From assembly GCF_001182785.1 (NCBI RefSeq), contig NZ_CP012099.1:1734501-1798500 (forward strand): DNA of 64,000 nucleotides, in the 5' to 3' direction. Of this stretch, positions 8,459 through 16,958 are shown piece by piece. The position numbers were made by a program, and so were the translations under genes. The notes under the pieces were generated by a model. It worked only from the letters and a program-made list of their open reading frames with translations, ran no database searches and was not told the origin of the DNA. This stretch comes from Bacillus thuringiensis. GTDB taxonomy: Bacteria > Bacillota > Bacilli > Bacillales > Bacillaceae_G. Position 1 is the stretch's first letter. Every line of letters starts with the position of its first letter.

Positions 8459-11400
8459 ATGAGTTTCACATTGAATAAATCGATTATTAAAGAAGTGTGC
8501 GGAGAGACCTCATATAAAAGAGGTGAAGCCTATTATAAATCAAATAAAGTGATAATAAATCATTATGATGAAAATAAAGAAATTTGCGAGGCGACAGTAA
8601 AAGGGAACGAGGATTTCCATGTTACAGTAGAAAAAGCTAAAAAGGGTGATGTTGTTGCGAAATGTAGTTGTCCTTCATTAGCGTCTTTTCAAACGTACTG
8701 TCAACATGTTGCAGCAGTATTAATACAAATAAACTATAATCAACAAACAGGTGGAATGAGTTCCGCTAGTAACAGAAGCGATCAATTGACAAGTGGTATG
8801 TTTCAGCTGTTTGCGGACAAACCACTGAGGCCAAAAAGTAAACAACACCGTTTTGATACACGTGAAATATTAGATGTTGAGTTTATATGTACACCAGTAG
8901 CTACGAGAAGTGGTGGGGCTCTACTTGGAATTCAATTGAAACTTGCCAAAGTGTATTTCATAAATCATATTAGAGAATTTCTTTCTAAGGTGGAGAAAAG
9001 AGAGTTTTTTCATTGTTCAAATGAATTTACATATACACCAGATGTACATAGTTTTAAACAAGAAACGGATGCAATTATTCAGCAGCTCATTAAAATGTAT
9101 CATAACGAAAAAATGTATGAGGATGCGCTAGAAGTACATGCGAAACAAGATGAAAGTATGATATTTATACCACCAGCTTCATGGAAAGATATGCTCTCTT
9201 CACTTTCTAAAGTTGAATATGTACAGCTGAAACAAAATGAACAACTGTTTCAGGGATTACAAGTTTCAAAAGGTTTGTTGCCGTTACACTTTGAATTTAC
9301 GAAGGGAAATAATGGCGGATTTACACTTCATATAGATGGTCTAAATCGTGTGCAAGTTATGGATATGTATAACAATGCACTTTATGATGGGAAATTATAT
9401 CACTTACACATTGAAGATTGTATGCGACTTATTGAATTACAAAAGATGATGAGTCGCTCAAATAGTAATCAGTTTTATATTCCAGAAAGTAAGATGGAAC
9501 ATTTCGTCGCGAAAGTTGTACCAGGATTAATGAAACTCGGAACTGTACACATTGATGAAGTAATATCGGATCGTGTTGAAACACCTTCGCTAAAAGCGAA
9601 ATTGTATTTAGACCGCGTGAAAAATCGCTTATTAGCAGGCCTTGAATTTCACTATGGGAACGTCATGATTAATCCGCTAGAAGAGGATGGACAGCCGTCT
9701 GTTTTTAATCGTGATGAGAAAAAAGAAAAAGAGATTTTAGACATTATGAGTGAAAGTGCCTTTGCAAAAACAGAAGGCGGTTACTTTATGCATAATGAAG
9801 AAGCTGAGTATAACTTTTTATATCACGTCGTGCCAACATTAAAAGGTTTAGTTGATATTTATGCGACGACAGCAATCAAATTGCGAATTAGTAAAGGGGA
9901 TGCAGTTCCTCTTATTAGAGTGAGAAGAAAAGAAAGAATTGATTGGTTGTCATTTCGTTTTGATATAAAAGGAATACCAGAAGCAGAAATTAAAGGTGTA
10001 TTAGCGGCTCTTGAAGAGAAACGTAAATATTATCGATTGGCGAACGGTTCGTTTTTGTCGCTAGAGAGTAAAGAGTTTAATGAAATTAATCAGTTTATAA
10101 AAGAATCAGGTATTCGGAAAGAATTTTTACATGGAGAAGAGGTAAATGTTCCGCTTATTCGGAGTGTAAAATGGATGAACGGACTTCATGAAGGTAATGT
10201 TTTAAGTTTGGATGATTCAGTTCAAGAGTTAGTAGAAAACATTCAAAACCCGAAAAAATTAAAGTTTGCTGTGCCAAATACTTTAAATGCAGAAATGAGA
10301 AAGTATCAAGTATACGGGTTCGAATGGATGAAAACACTTGCTCATTACCGTTTTGGCGGTATTTTAGCAGATGATATGGGACTTGGAAAAACGTTGCAAA
10401 GCATTGCTTTTATAGATTCTGTTTTGACTGAGATTCGAGAAAAGAAACTGCCAATATTAGTCGTTTCACCATCATCTCTTGTTTATAATTGGTTTAGTGA
10501 ATTGAAAAAATTCGCCCCGCATATTAGAGCAGTTATTGCAGATGGAAACCAAGCAGAGCGCCGGAAAATTTTGAAAGATATAACGGAATTTGATGTCGTA
10601 ATCACGTCATATCCATTACTGAGAAGAGATATAAGATTATATGCAAGACCATTTCATACACTATTTCTTGATGAAGCACAGGCGTTTAAAAACCCTACAA
10701 CGCAAACGGCAAGAGCTGTGAAAACAATTCAAGCTGAATACCGTTTCGGACTAACTGGTACACCTGTAGAAAATTCATTAGAAGAGCTATGGTCTATCTT
10801 CCATGTCATCTTCCCGGAATTATTACCAGGAAGAAAAGAGTTCGGTGATTTAAGGCGTGAAGATATAGCGAAGCGAGTGAAACCATTCGTATTAAGACGA
10901 TTAAAAGGGGACGTATTAAATGAGTTGCCAGAGAAAATAGAGCACTTACAATCATCGGAGTTATTACCCGATCAAAAGAGTCTCTATGCTGCTTATTTAG
11001 CGAAGTTAAGGGAAGAAACGTTAAAGCATTTAGACAAAGACACGTTACGTAAAAATAAAATTAGAATTTTAGCTGGTTTAACGAGATTGCGACAAATTTG
11101 TTGTCATCCCGCTTTATTTGTTGATGATTACAAAGGAAGTTCAGCTAAATTTGAACAATTGTTAGAGATTTTAGAGGAATGTAGAAGTACAGGGAAGAGA
11201 ATATTAATTTTTTCTCAATTTACGAAGATGCTTTCCATTATTGGTCGTGAGTTAAATCGACAAGCAATTCCATACTTTTATTTAGACGGGAGTACACCAG
11301 CGCAGGAACGTGTAGAGCTGTGCGATCGGTTTAACGAAGGAGAAGGAGATCTATTTCTCATTTCTTTAAAAGCTGGTGGTACCGGACTTAATTTAACTGG

Positions 11401-11653
11401 TGCAGATACAGTAATATTATATGATTTATGGTGGAATCCAGCTGTTGAACAACAAGCGGCCGATAGGGCGTATCGAATGGGACAAAAAAATACAGTGCAA
11501 GTTATAAAGCTAGTAGCTCAGGGAACAATTGAGGAGAAAATGCATGAACTGCAAGAAAGTAAGAAAAATTTAATCGCTGAAGTGATTGAGCCGGGAGAAG
11601 AGAAATTGTCCTCAATCACAGAGGAAGAAATTCGAGATATTTTAATGATTTAA
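8459..11653 (+). CDS. SNF2-family DEAD/H helicase with SWIM zinc finger
   Basis: This 1064-residue protein carries an N-terminal SWIM zinc finger (C-x-C-P-S...C-x-H, from residue 69), a long helicase-associated middle region, and a C-terminal SNF2 ATPase. Walker A is D-D-M-G-L-G-K-T (638-645), motif II is D-E-A-Q (738-741), and the second RecA lobe ends with R-A-Y-R-M-G-Q. It resembles B. subtilis YwqA. Bacterial members remodel protein-DNA or RNA-polymerase complexes, but the substrate is unknown. A GAAGTG ribosome site precedes ATG 8459. It is monocistronic, with terminators on both sides. Confidence 0.92.
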   Translation: MSFTLNKSIIKEVCGETSYKRGEAYYKSNKVIINHYDENKEICEATVKGNEDFHVTVEKAKKGDVVAKCSCPSLASFQTYCQHVAAVLIQINYNQQTGGMSSASNRSDQLTSGMFQLFADKPLRPKSKQHRFDTREILDVEFICTPVATRSGGALLGIQLKLAKVYFINHIREFLSKVEKREFFHCSNEFTYTPDVHSFKQETDAIIQQLIKMYHNEKMYEDALEVHAKQDESMIFIPPASWKDMLSSLSKVEYVQLKQNEQLFQGLQVSKGLLPLHFEFTKGNNGGFTLHIDGLNRVQVMDMYNNALYDGKLYHLHIEDCMRLIELQKMMSRSNSNQFYIPESKMEHFVAKVVPGLMKLGTVHIDEVISDRVETPSLKAKLYLDRVKNRLLAGLEFHYGNVMINPLEEDGQPSVFNRDEKKEKEILDIMSESAFAKTEGGYFMHNEEAEYNFLYHVVPTLKGLVDIYATTAIKLRISKGDAVPLIRVRRKERIDWLSFRFDIKGIPEAEIKGVLAALEEKRKYYRLANGSFLSLESKEFNEINQFIKESGIRKEFLHGEEVNVPLIRSVKWMNGLHEGNVLSLDDSVQELVENIQNPKKLKFAVPNTLNAEMRKYQVYGFEWMKTLAHYRFGGILADDMGLGKTLQSIAFIDSVLTEIREKKLPILVVSPSSLVYNWFSELKKFAPHIRAVIADGNQAERRKILKDITEFDVVITSYPLLRRDIRLYARPFHTLFLDEAQAFKNPTTQTARAVKTIQAEYRFGLTGTPVENSLEELWSIFHVIFPELLPGRKEFGDLRREDIAKRVKPFVLRRLKGDVLNELPEKIEHLQSSELLPDQKSLYAAYLAKLREETLKHLDKDTLRKNKIRILAGLTRLRQICCHPALFVDDYKGSSAKFEQLLEILEECRSTGKRILIFSQFTKMLSIIGRELNRQAIPYFYLDGSTPAQERVELCDRFNEGEGDLFLISLKAGGTGLNLTGADTVILYDLWWNPAVEQQAADRAYRMGQKNTVQVIKLVAQGTIEEKMHELQESKKNLIAEVIEPGEEKLSSITEEEIRDILMI

Positions 11654-11658
11654 TATAA

Positions 11659-11699
11659 AAAAGCTATGCCTTCAAATTTATGAGGGCATAGCTTTTTTT
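11659..11699 (+). terminator. Intrinsic terminator after SNF2 helicase gene
   Basis: An AAAAGCTATGCC/GGCATAGCTTTT stem with T7 lies 5 bp past the stop codon. Confidence 0.85.
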
Positions 11700-11755
11700 G
11701 TTGTAATAATTATATTTTGTTTTGTACAAAGTAAAGAAATCAAATGTTATTTAAA

Positions 11756-11890
11756 TTACTTCTTTGTACCTTTACTTTTGTATGGTTTGGCAGCTGCCTT
11801 TTTCTTTGCACTTGATTGCCAACGGTTCCATCCTTTACTTCCTGTACCTTGTCCTACACCTTTTTTCGGTTTTGCTTTCGTTTTACTCAT
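11756..11890 (-). CDS. Small basic protein, DUF3934-like
   Basis: This 44-residue gene on the minus strand starts at ATG 11890 after GGAG with a good spacing. The protein begins MSKTKAKPKKGVGQGTG and has a K-G-W-N-R-W-Q-S-S-A core and a Lys-rich tail ending K-G-T-K-K. I recognise it as probably the short Bacillus family DUF3934. It has no membrane segment, and the charge pattern suggests nucleic-acid or ribosome contact, which is a guess. It converges on the helicase gene. Function is unknown. Confidence 0.75.
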   Translation of the reverse strand: MSKTKAKPKKGVGQGTGSKGWNRWQSSAKKKAAAKPYKSKGTKK

Positions 11891-12048
11891 ATGATCACTC
11901 CGTTATATAAAAATCTTATTTGATAATAGTCAATGATTTAGAAAATACTCTTTATAAATGACTATGATTGCTTTAAGTAAAAATAAACTGCTTGAATGCT
12001 ATAGTATATCATGAAATTGCAAGTAAACTGAAAGGAATTATAAAGAAA

Positions 12049-12165
12049 ATGAAAATAATAAGAAATACTGCGGATTCTATATTCCGAACGATCACATTAA
12101 TTGTTGTGTATACGTTAGTTTCGGTCAGTGAAACATTTTTTGGATTGACGAGGCAGAAAAAGTAA
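12049..12165 (+). CDS. Hypothetical 38-residue membrane peptide
   Basis: A short ORF follows a weak GGAA ribosome site. The product begins MKIIRNTADSIFRT, has one hydrophobic segment of about 17 residues (I-T-L-I-V-V-Y-T-L-V) and a basic C-terminus (L-T-R-Q-K-K). The layout suits a single-pass membrane microprotein. I do not recognise the family, and the weak ribosome site leaves real doubt. Confidence 0.4.
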   Translation: MKIIRNTADSIFRTITLIVVYTLVSVSETFFGLTRQKK

Positions 12166-12234
12166 AGATGTTAAATTAACAACAATCAATAAAGCCGTAA
12201 AATAAAGAATTGAAAAACATTTTAAAACTTTTTG

Positions 12235-12262
12235 TTGACTTTCTTTATTTTTTGTATAGAAT
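12235..12262 (+). promoter_or_regulatory. Promoter of asnA leader
   Basis: TTGACT (12235-12240) and TAGAAT (12257-12262) with a 16-bp spacer precede the T-box leader. Confidence 0.5.
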
Positions 12263-12269
12263 AATCATT

Positions 12270-12580
12270 AATAAAATGTTTCAGAGATGTGACAACAAAA
12301 CGACTATGAAAGGACGAGTAGTAGTAGGACGTAGTTTAAGCGAGTCAGGGGTGGTGTGAGCCTGATACGAAGCCTATTATGAAGAACCTCCTGGAGTTGC
12401 TAACCGAAATCCTTTATAGGAAAGTAGACTTAGCCGGGAACTTCGCCGTTACAAGAAGAACAGTATCGAGATATTTCATCTCCGTATTGTATAAGTGAGC
12501 AACCTCTGTTGCTAATTTGGGTGGTACCGCGGAACCAAAGCCTTTCGTCCCAGTTTTTTGGGAAAGAAGGGCTTTTTTTG
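12270..12580 (+). promoter_or_regulatory. T-box riboswitch, Asn specifier, controlling asnA
   Basis: Stem I runs from about 12310 to 12420 and carries the specifier AAC at 12385-12387 in the context G-A-A-G-AAC. The T-box antiterminator sequence GGGTGGTACCGCGG is at 12519-12532. The competing terminator (arms from 12537, loop T6, then T7) ends near 12580. Uncharged tRNA-Asn should pair with AAC and the T-box and allow transcription of asparagine synthetase. The specifier agrees with the downstream enzyme. Confidence 0.92.
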
Positions 12581-12625
12581 TTGGCTTCTTTTCACAACAT
12601 CCAAACATTTTAGGAGGAAACCACC

Positions 12626-13609
12626 ATGTATCAATCATTAATGACAGTAAGAGAGACTCAAATCGCAATTAAGGAAGTTAAAACATTTTTCGAGGACCAA
12701 TTAGCAAAACGCCTTGAACTATTCCGCGTATCTGCACCATTATTCGTAACGAAAAAATCAGGATTAAACGATCACCTAAACGGTGTAGAACGCCCAATTG
12801 AATTTGATATGTTACATTCAGGAGAAGAATTAGAAATTGTTCATTCACTAGCGAAATGGAAACGATTTGCATTACATGAATACGGATACGAAGCTGGTGA
12901 AGGTTTATATACAAACATGAACGCGATTCGTCGTGATGAAGAACTTGATGCAACACATTCCATTTACGTTGACCAATGGGATTGGGAAAAAATCGTTCAA
13001 AAAGAATGGCGTACTGTCGATTACTTACAAAAAACAGTACAAACAATTTATGGAATATTCAAAGATTTAGAAGATCACTTATTTGAAAAATATCCGTTCC
13101 TTGGAAAGTATTTACCAGAAGAGATTGTTTTCATTACTTCTCAAGAACTAGAAGATAAATATCCAGAATTAACACCGAAAGATCGTGAACACGCAATTGC
13201 AAAAGAACACGGTGCAGTCTTTATTATCGGAATTGGTGATGCACTTCGTTCAGGTGAAAAGCATGACGGACGCGCGGCTGATTATGACGATTGGAAATTA
13301 AACGGTGATATTTTATTCTGGCACCCAGTACTACAATCTTCATTTGAATTATCATCAATGGGAATTCGTGTTGATAGTAAATCACTTGATGAGCAGTTAA
13401 CGAAAACTGGTGAAGACTTCAAACGTGAGTATGATTTCCATAAAGGTATATTAGAAGACGTACTACCATTAACAATCGGCGGTGGCATTGGACAATCAAG
13501 AATGTGCATGTACTTCTTACGTAAAGCACATATCGGTGAAGTTCAATCTTCTGTATGGCCTGACGATTTACGTGCAGCTTGTAAAAAAGAAAACATTCAT
13601 CTGTTTTAA
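12626..13609 (+). CDS. asnA: Aspartate--ammonia ligase (asparagine synthetase A)
   Basis: This ATP-dependent enzyme makes asparagine from aspartate and free ammonia. Its 327 residues equal the usual AsnA length. The class-II-synthetase-like fold is recognisable from the [13 protein letters not shown] segment, the Y-V-D-Q-W-D-W-E-K motif and the glycine-rich [10 protein letters not shown] motif 3. An AGGAGG site precedes the ATG. The gene stands alone between its own T-box and a terminator, so it is regulated by tRNA-Asn charging. Confidence 0.96.
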   Translation: MYQSLMTVRETQIAIKEVKTFFEDQLAKRLELFRVSAPLFVTKKSGLNDHLNGVERPIEFDMLHSGEELEIVHSLAKWKRFALHEYGYEAGEGLYTNMNAIRRDEELDATHSIYVDQWDWEKIVQKEWRTVDYLQKTVQTIYGIFKDLEDHLFEKYPFLGKYLPEEIVFITSQELEDKYPELTPKDREHAIAKEHGAVFIIGIGDALRSGEKHDGRAADYDDWKLNGDILFWHPVLQSSFELSSMGIRVDSKSLDEQLTKTGEDFKREYDFHKGILEDVLPLTIGGGIGQSRMCMYFLRKAHIGEVQSSVWPDDLRAACKKENIHLF

Positions 13610-13616
13610 TAGAAGT

Positions 13617-13656
13617 GAGGGAATAGCTTAAATATAGAGCTATTCCCTCTTTTTTT
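13617..13656 (+). terminator. Intrinsic terminator after asnA
   Basis: The GAGGGAATAGCT/AGCTATTCCCTC stem is followed by T7. Confidence 0.88.
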
Positions 13657-13661
13657 AATTG

Positions 13662-13680
13662 TGTAAACGAATGGTTTACA
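13662..13680. promoter_or_regulatory. Inverted repeat, candidate XRE operator
   Basis: TGTAAAC-N5-GTTTACA is a perfect 7-bp inverted repeat about 70 bp before the XRE-family gene. Autoregulation by that protein is plausible but unproven. Confidence 0.4.
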
Positions 13681-13751
13681 GAGAGTTTTACTAATGGTTT
13701 CTTTCATTTATATCTCTTTTTATGTAATAATTTGTTAAAGGAGGGGACGTT

Positions 13752-14201
13752 ATGAGCATAGGAGAACAGCTAAAAAAACTACGAGAATCAAAGGGGTTTT
13801 CGCAAGAGGATGTTGCTAAAAAGATTGGTGTGACAAGGCAAGCAGTATACAAATGGGAAAATGATAAAAGTTATCCTGATATTGATAATCTAATTTTACT
13901 AAGCGAAATGTACAATGTTACGCTTGATGAGTTAATAAAAGGGAAACAGAATATTAAAGAAAAAATACATATTGATGAAGAAGATGAGGATTTTGAAAAA
14001 GAGAATGAGTTTGGTTTTTATATTGGATTTGGTTTGTTAATTATGAGTGCGTTTATTGATTATGAAAAAGTACAGGTGGTTGTATTAGGAATGGCGTTAT
14101 TCATGATGGTTTTTTACTCTGATGTTAAGAAAGTTATTTTGAATGAATATAGATCATTTTTTCAAGGGAAAGAGCGAAAAGATATATGTGATAAAAAGTG
14201 A
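13752..14201 (+). CDS. XRE-family regulator with C-terminal membrane segments
   Basis: Residues 1-60 are a Cro/CI-type helix-turn-helix (S-Q-E-D-V-A-K-K-I-G-V-T-R-Q-A-V-Y-K-W-E). An acidic linker (E-D-E-D-F-E-K-E) follows, then two hydrophobic segments around residues 88-125 and a basic tail. This HTH-plus-membrane layout is common in Bacillus and suggests a membrane-tethered repressor that responds to the envelope. An AGGAGGGG site precedes the ATG. No linked transporter or target is evident. Confidence 0.8.
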   Translation: MSIGEQLKKLRESKGFSQEDVAKKIGVTRQAVYKWENDKSYPDIDNLILLSEMYNVTLDELIKGKQNIKEKIHIDEEDEDFEKENEFGFYIGFGLLIMSAFIDYEKVQVVVLGMALFMMVFYSDVKKVILNEYRSFFQGKERKDICDKK

Positions 14202-14467
14202 GAAGAGTTAGTTATATTTCCTAGGAAAGGGTATAACGAATATTTTAATTGTTTTATAATGATTTTGGGATATTGGTAATATGAAAGCTATTTGGGTAGA
14301 TCCTTGAAATCTATATGTAAAATGATAATAAAGTTATTTAATTTTAAAAGCTCAAACAAGCATAACCCCGTTCTAAAGTTAGGACGGGGTCAAAAATATA
14401 ATAATAAAGTCGCTTAAGAGTCTACGTTTTATTCAATGATAGCGCCTTTTTACAAAACGTCACTTGC
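14202..14467. other. Intergenic region with one GC-rich hairpin
   Basis: The only structure seen is a hairpin at 14365-14390 (ACCCCGT/ACGGGGT, extended by CTA/TAG). It has no good T-run on either strand, so its role as terminator for the convergent XRE and VOC genes is uncertain. No further ORF is supported. Confidence 0.4.
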
Positions 14468-14920
14468 TTATTTATTACTGAGTTCTTCCGCTAAACCGAT
14501 TAAAATTCCTTCGACTCCACGAATGTAGCAGAGACGATACGAGTCCTCGTACTGAATTACTTTGCCAACGAGCTCTGCACCATGCTTAGTGAGTCTGGAT
14601 ACCATTTCTTCAATATCTTGAACGGTGAACATGACGCGTAGATAACCGAGGGCGTTTACAGGAGCATTTCGGTGATCTGCTATAGTAGGAGGGGTGAGAA
14701 ATCGCGAAAGTTCAATTCGACTGTGGCCATCTGGAGTGACCATCATAGCAATCTCTACGCACTGAGAGCCGAGTCCAGTTACGCGACCAGCCCATTCACC
14801 TTCGATAGTGGCTCGCCCTTCGAGGTTCAAGCCAATCTCCTCAAAGAAAGAGATTGCGTTATCAAGGGATTCTACAACGATGCTGACATTGTCCATTCGT
14901 AGTAATTTGTTTTTTGCCAT
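14468..14920 (-). CDS. VOC-superfamily protein (glyoxalase/dioxygenase fold)
   Basis: The 150-residue protein has the paired beta-alpha-beta-beta-beta modules of the vicinal oxygen chelate fold. It starts with L-R-M-D-N-V-S-I-V-V-E-S-L-D-N-A-I-S-F-F, typical of glyoxalase-I-like enzymes, and has a second module near L-R-V-M-F-T-V-Q-D-I-E-E. The first metal-ligand position holds N-V where many enzymes have H, so the metal site may be altered. The substrate is unknown. AAGGAG precedes the ATG, and a short palindrome overlaps the promoter. Confidence 0.8.
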   Translation of the reverse strand: MAKNKLLRMDNVSIVVESLDNAISFFEEIGLNLEGRATIEGEWAGRVTGLGSQCVEIAMMVTPDGHSRIELSRFLTPPTIADHRNAPVNALGYLRVMFTVQDIEEMVSRLTKHGAELVGKVIQYEDSYRLCYIRGVEGILIGLAEELSNK

Positions 14921-14968
14921 ATTCTTATCTCCTTATGTATAAAAGTTTATTATTTAATCATCCTCATA

Positions 14969-14986
14969 ATTATACTACTAAGTAGT
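14969..14986 (-). promoter_or_regulatory. Promoter -10 with adjoining palindrome for the VOC gene
   Basis: On the minus strand TATAAT (14974-14969) directly abuts the perfect palindrome ACTACT-A-AGTAGT (14974-14986), a likely repressor site. No repressor gene is adjacent. Confidence 0.4.
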
Positions 14987-15004
14987 TACAAATTCCTTTC
15001 AGTC

Positions 15005-15051
15005 AAAAACACCTTGTCGTAGTATAGGAAAAGGTGACAAGGTGTTTTTTT
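15005..15051 (-). terminator. Intrinsic terminator after lysC
   Basis: Ten-base-pair arms ACACCTTGTC/GACAAGGTGT are flanked by T-runs on either strand. Confidence 0.8.
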
Positions 15052-15148
15052 ATATGTCATATAGCATCTTGTTAACGAACAGCTTTTATTTAATAGGAAG
15101 GAAGTAGATTAATATGATTTTTTTATAAGTGTTACTGAGCATATCAAA

Positions 15149-15643
15149 TTAGCTCATTTGCACTAAAGGCTCAATTTTCGCCATAAATGATTGATGCAGC
15201 GCCTCAACCCCTGTTACTAAATGAAGGCGGTCAATAACGACAGACACTTTAATTTCTGATGTACTTACCATTTTAATATGAATATCTTCTTCTTTTAAAG
15301 TAGTAAACATATTTGCAGCGACACCAGGGTTAGATACCATGCCAGATCCTACAATTGATACTTTTGCTAAGTGATTTTCATGTTCTACAGATTCGTAGTG
15401 AAGAGTTTCTTGATTTTGTTCCAAAACTTTTAAAGTTTCTCTTAAATCATTCGAGTGAATGGAGAAGGAGAGATGTACAGTTCCTTCATTTGTAATACTT
15501 TGAATGATGATATCTACATTAATGTGTGCTGCTGCTAATGTAGAGAAAACTGTTGAAAGCGATCCTTGTTCTAGTCCTTTAATTGTGACACGTGTAATGT
15601 TATCCTCAAATGCAATACCTTTAACGATTGATTGTTGTTCCAT
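15149..15643 (-). other. Internal start for aspartokinase beta subunit
   Basis: In-frame ATG 15643-15641 is eight bases after AAAAGGAG, inside lysC. It would give a 164-residue product of the two ACT domains (beginning M-E-Q-Q-S-I-V-K-G-I-A-F-E-D). Such internal initiation is known for B. subtilis aspartokinase II; here it is inferred from the ribosome site. Confidence 0.6.
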
Positions 15644-16378
15644 GTTACATTCTCCTTTTACAATTGTTCCGTTTTCTTGTTCCATACTTGAGCGAACTTC
15701 TAAAACTACGTTATGATTTTTAGCAAACTCAACAGCTCGCGGGTGTAATACGCCAGCACCAAGATTTGCAAGCTCTAACATTTCGTCATAAGAAATTTCG
15801 TCTAATTTGTAAGCATCTTTTACAACTCGTGGGTCCGTTGTATATACGCCTGTCACATCCGTATAAATATCACATTTTTTTGCTTTAAGTGCAGCGGCTA
15901 GTGCGACAGCAGTCGTATCAGAACCACCACGGCCAAGCGTTGTAATTTCATTTTCTACACTTATACCTTGGAAACCAGCTACGATAACAATCGTGCCTTC
16001 AGCAAGATAAGATTGAATACGATCTGTATGAATGTCAGTAATCCGTGCACTACTATGTACAGATTCTGTCGTAATACCAGCTTGCCACCCTGTTAATGAA
16101 ATTGCATGATAGCCTTTTGCTTGCAGTGCCATTGTTAATAATGAAATAGTTACTTGTTCTCCTGTAGATAGAAGCATATCCATTTCACGTTTACTTGGAT
16201 TTTCTGTAATAACGTTAGCGAGTGCGACAAGTTCATCCGTGCTTTTTCCCATTGCTGAAACGACAGAGACAACGCTATGACCTCGTTCATATTCTTCAAT
16301 GATTAAATTTGCTACATGTTGAATGCGTTCGACGCTTCCGACAGAAGTGCCACCAAATTTTTGAACAATTGTTTCCAT
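15149..16378 (-). CDS. lysC: Aspartokinase, LysC type
   Basis: This enzyme phosphorylates aspartate, the first step to lysine, threonine, methionine and diaminopimelate. The N-terminal kinase motif K-F-G-G-T-S-V, the T-T-L-G-R-G-G-S-D-T-T segment and two C-terminal ACT domains (from about residue 265) match B. subtilis LysC over its 409-residue length. An internal ATG (15643) with its own GGAG site would give the regulatory beta subunit alone, as in B. subtilis. A lysine riboswitch precedes it, so lysine should shut off transcription. AAGAAGG lies before ATG 16378. Confidence 0.95.
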   Translation of the reverse strand: METIVQKFGGTSVGSVERIQHVANLIIEEYERGHSVVSVVSAMGKSTDELVALANVITENPSKREMDMLLSTGEQVTISLLTMALQAKGYHAISLTGWQAGITTESVHSSARITDIHTDRIQSYLAEGTIVIVAGFQGISVENEITTLGRGGSDTTAVALAAALKAKKCDIYTDVTGVYTTDPRVVKDAYKLDEISYDEMLELANLGAGVLHPRAVEFAKNHNVVLEVRSSMEQENGTIVKGECNMEQQSIVKGIAFEDNITRVTIKGLEQGSLSTVFSTLAAAHINVDIIIQSITNEGTVHLSFSIHSNDLRETLKVLEQNQETLHYESVEHENHLAKVSIVGSGMVSNPGVAANMFTTLKEEDIHIKMVSTSEIKVSVVIDRLHLVTGVEALHQSFMAKIEPLVQMS

Positions 16379-16463
16379 TACAAATTCCTTCTTTCGTCTA
16401 TTTTTAAGAATAGATTAGGAAATATATAGATCCCAATACTCCTGTAGTTACCAGAAAGACAAA

Positions 16464-16497
16464 CAAAAAACACCATCTCAAATAAGTGAGGATGGTG
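16464..16497 (-). terminator. Terminator of the lysC leader
   Basis: On the minus strand CACCATC/GATGGTG with a 13-nt loop is followed by T6. A second weaker AT-rich hairpin with a T-run lies at 16553-16576. Both fall between aptamer and lysC and could form the expression platform. Confidence 0.7.
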
Positions 16498-16585
16498 CTG
16501 TTACAGGAAAAGGGAAACAGAAAACGGAGCTAATAAAAAAACCGCCAAAAAAGGAATATCATAAAAAATGATATCTCTTTTTTGT

Positions 16586-16762
16586 AGATAGCTCTTCATA
16601 CATACACGTCTGTACATATGACAGTTCTGTTTCTATTCGAAAACAGCCCCAATTGATAAATGCAGAGAAACTTATCAATTTCGGCAATACTTCCTTTCAT
16701 CTAAGTTCATAGACATCTCTGTGTCTCCATTAGAATACTCATAAGTATCGCAACCTCTATCT
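16586..16762 (-). promoter_or_regulatory. Lysine riboswitch (L box) aptamer
   Basis: The aptamer is closed by P1 arms AGATAG (16762-16757) and CTATCT (16591-16586). Inside are the conserved AGAGG-TTGCG entry, the GGAAG...TGCCGAA junction, GGGGCTG and a final CTGTCA segment. This arrangement, followed by a terminator and an aspartokinase gene, identifies the class. Lysine binding should promote termination. Confidence 0.85.
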
Positions 16763-16815
16763 CACGTTTTAGGCGAGAGTGTTTGATTTATGAAGTTGTT
16801 GGTAACATTTGTTTT

Positions 16816-16844
16816 ATAATAATTTAAATTTTTCGGGGAATCAA
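16816..16844 (-). promoter_or_regulatory. Promoter of the lysC leader
   Basis: On the minus strand TTGATT (16844-16839), a 17-bp spacer and TATTAT (16821-16816). Confidence 0.5.
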
Positions 16845-16958
16845 GTGTTATATATATATTTTTAAAATTCTTTCTTTTTACAGGGAAGTTTGTGAAAAAT
16901 GTAGCAAAATAAATTCATTGCATGTACATTAAACTTATAGTGCATAGGAGGTGGGAGA

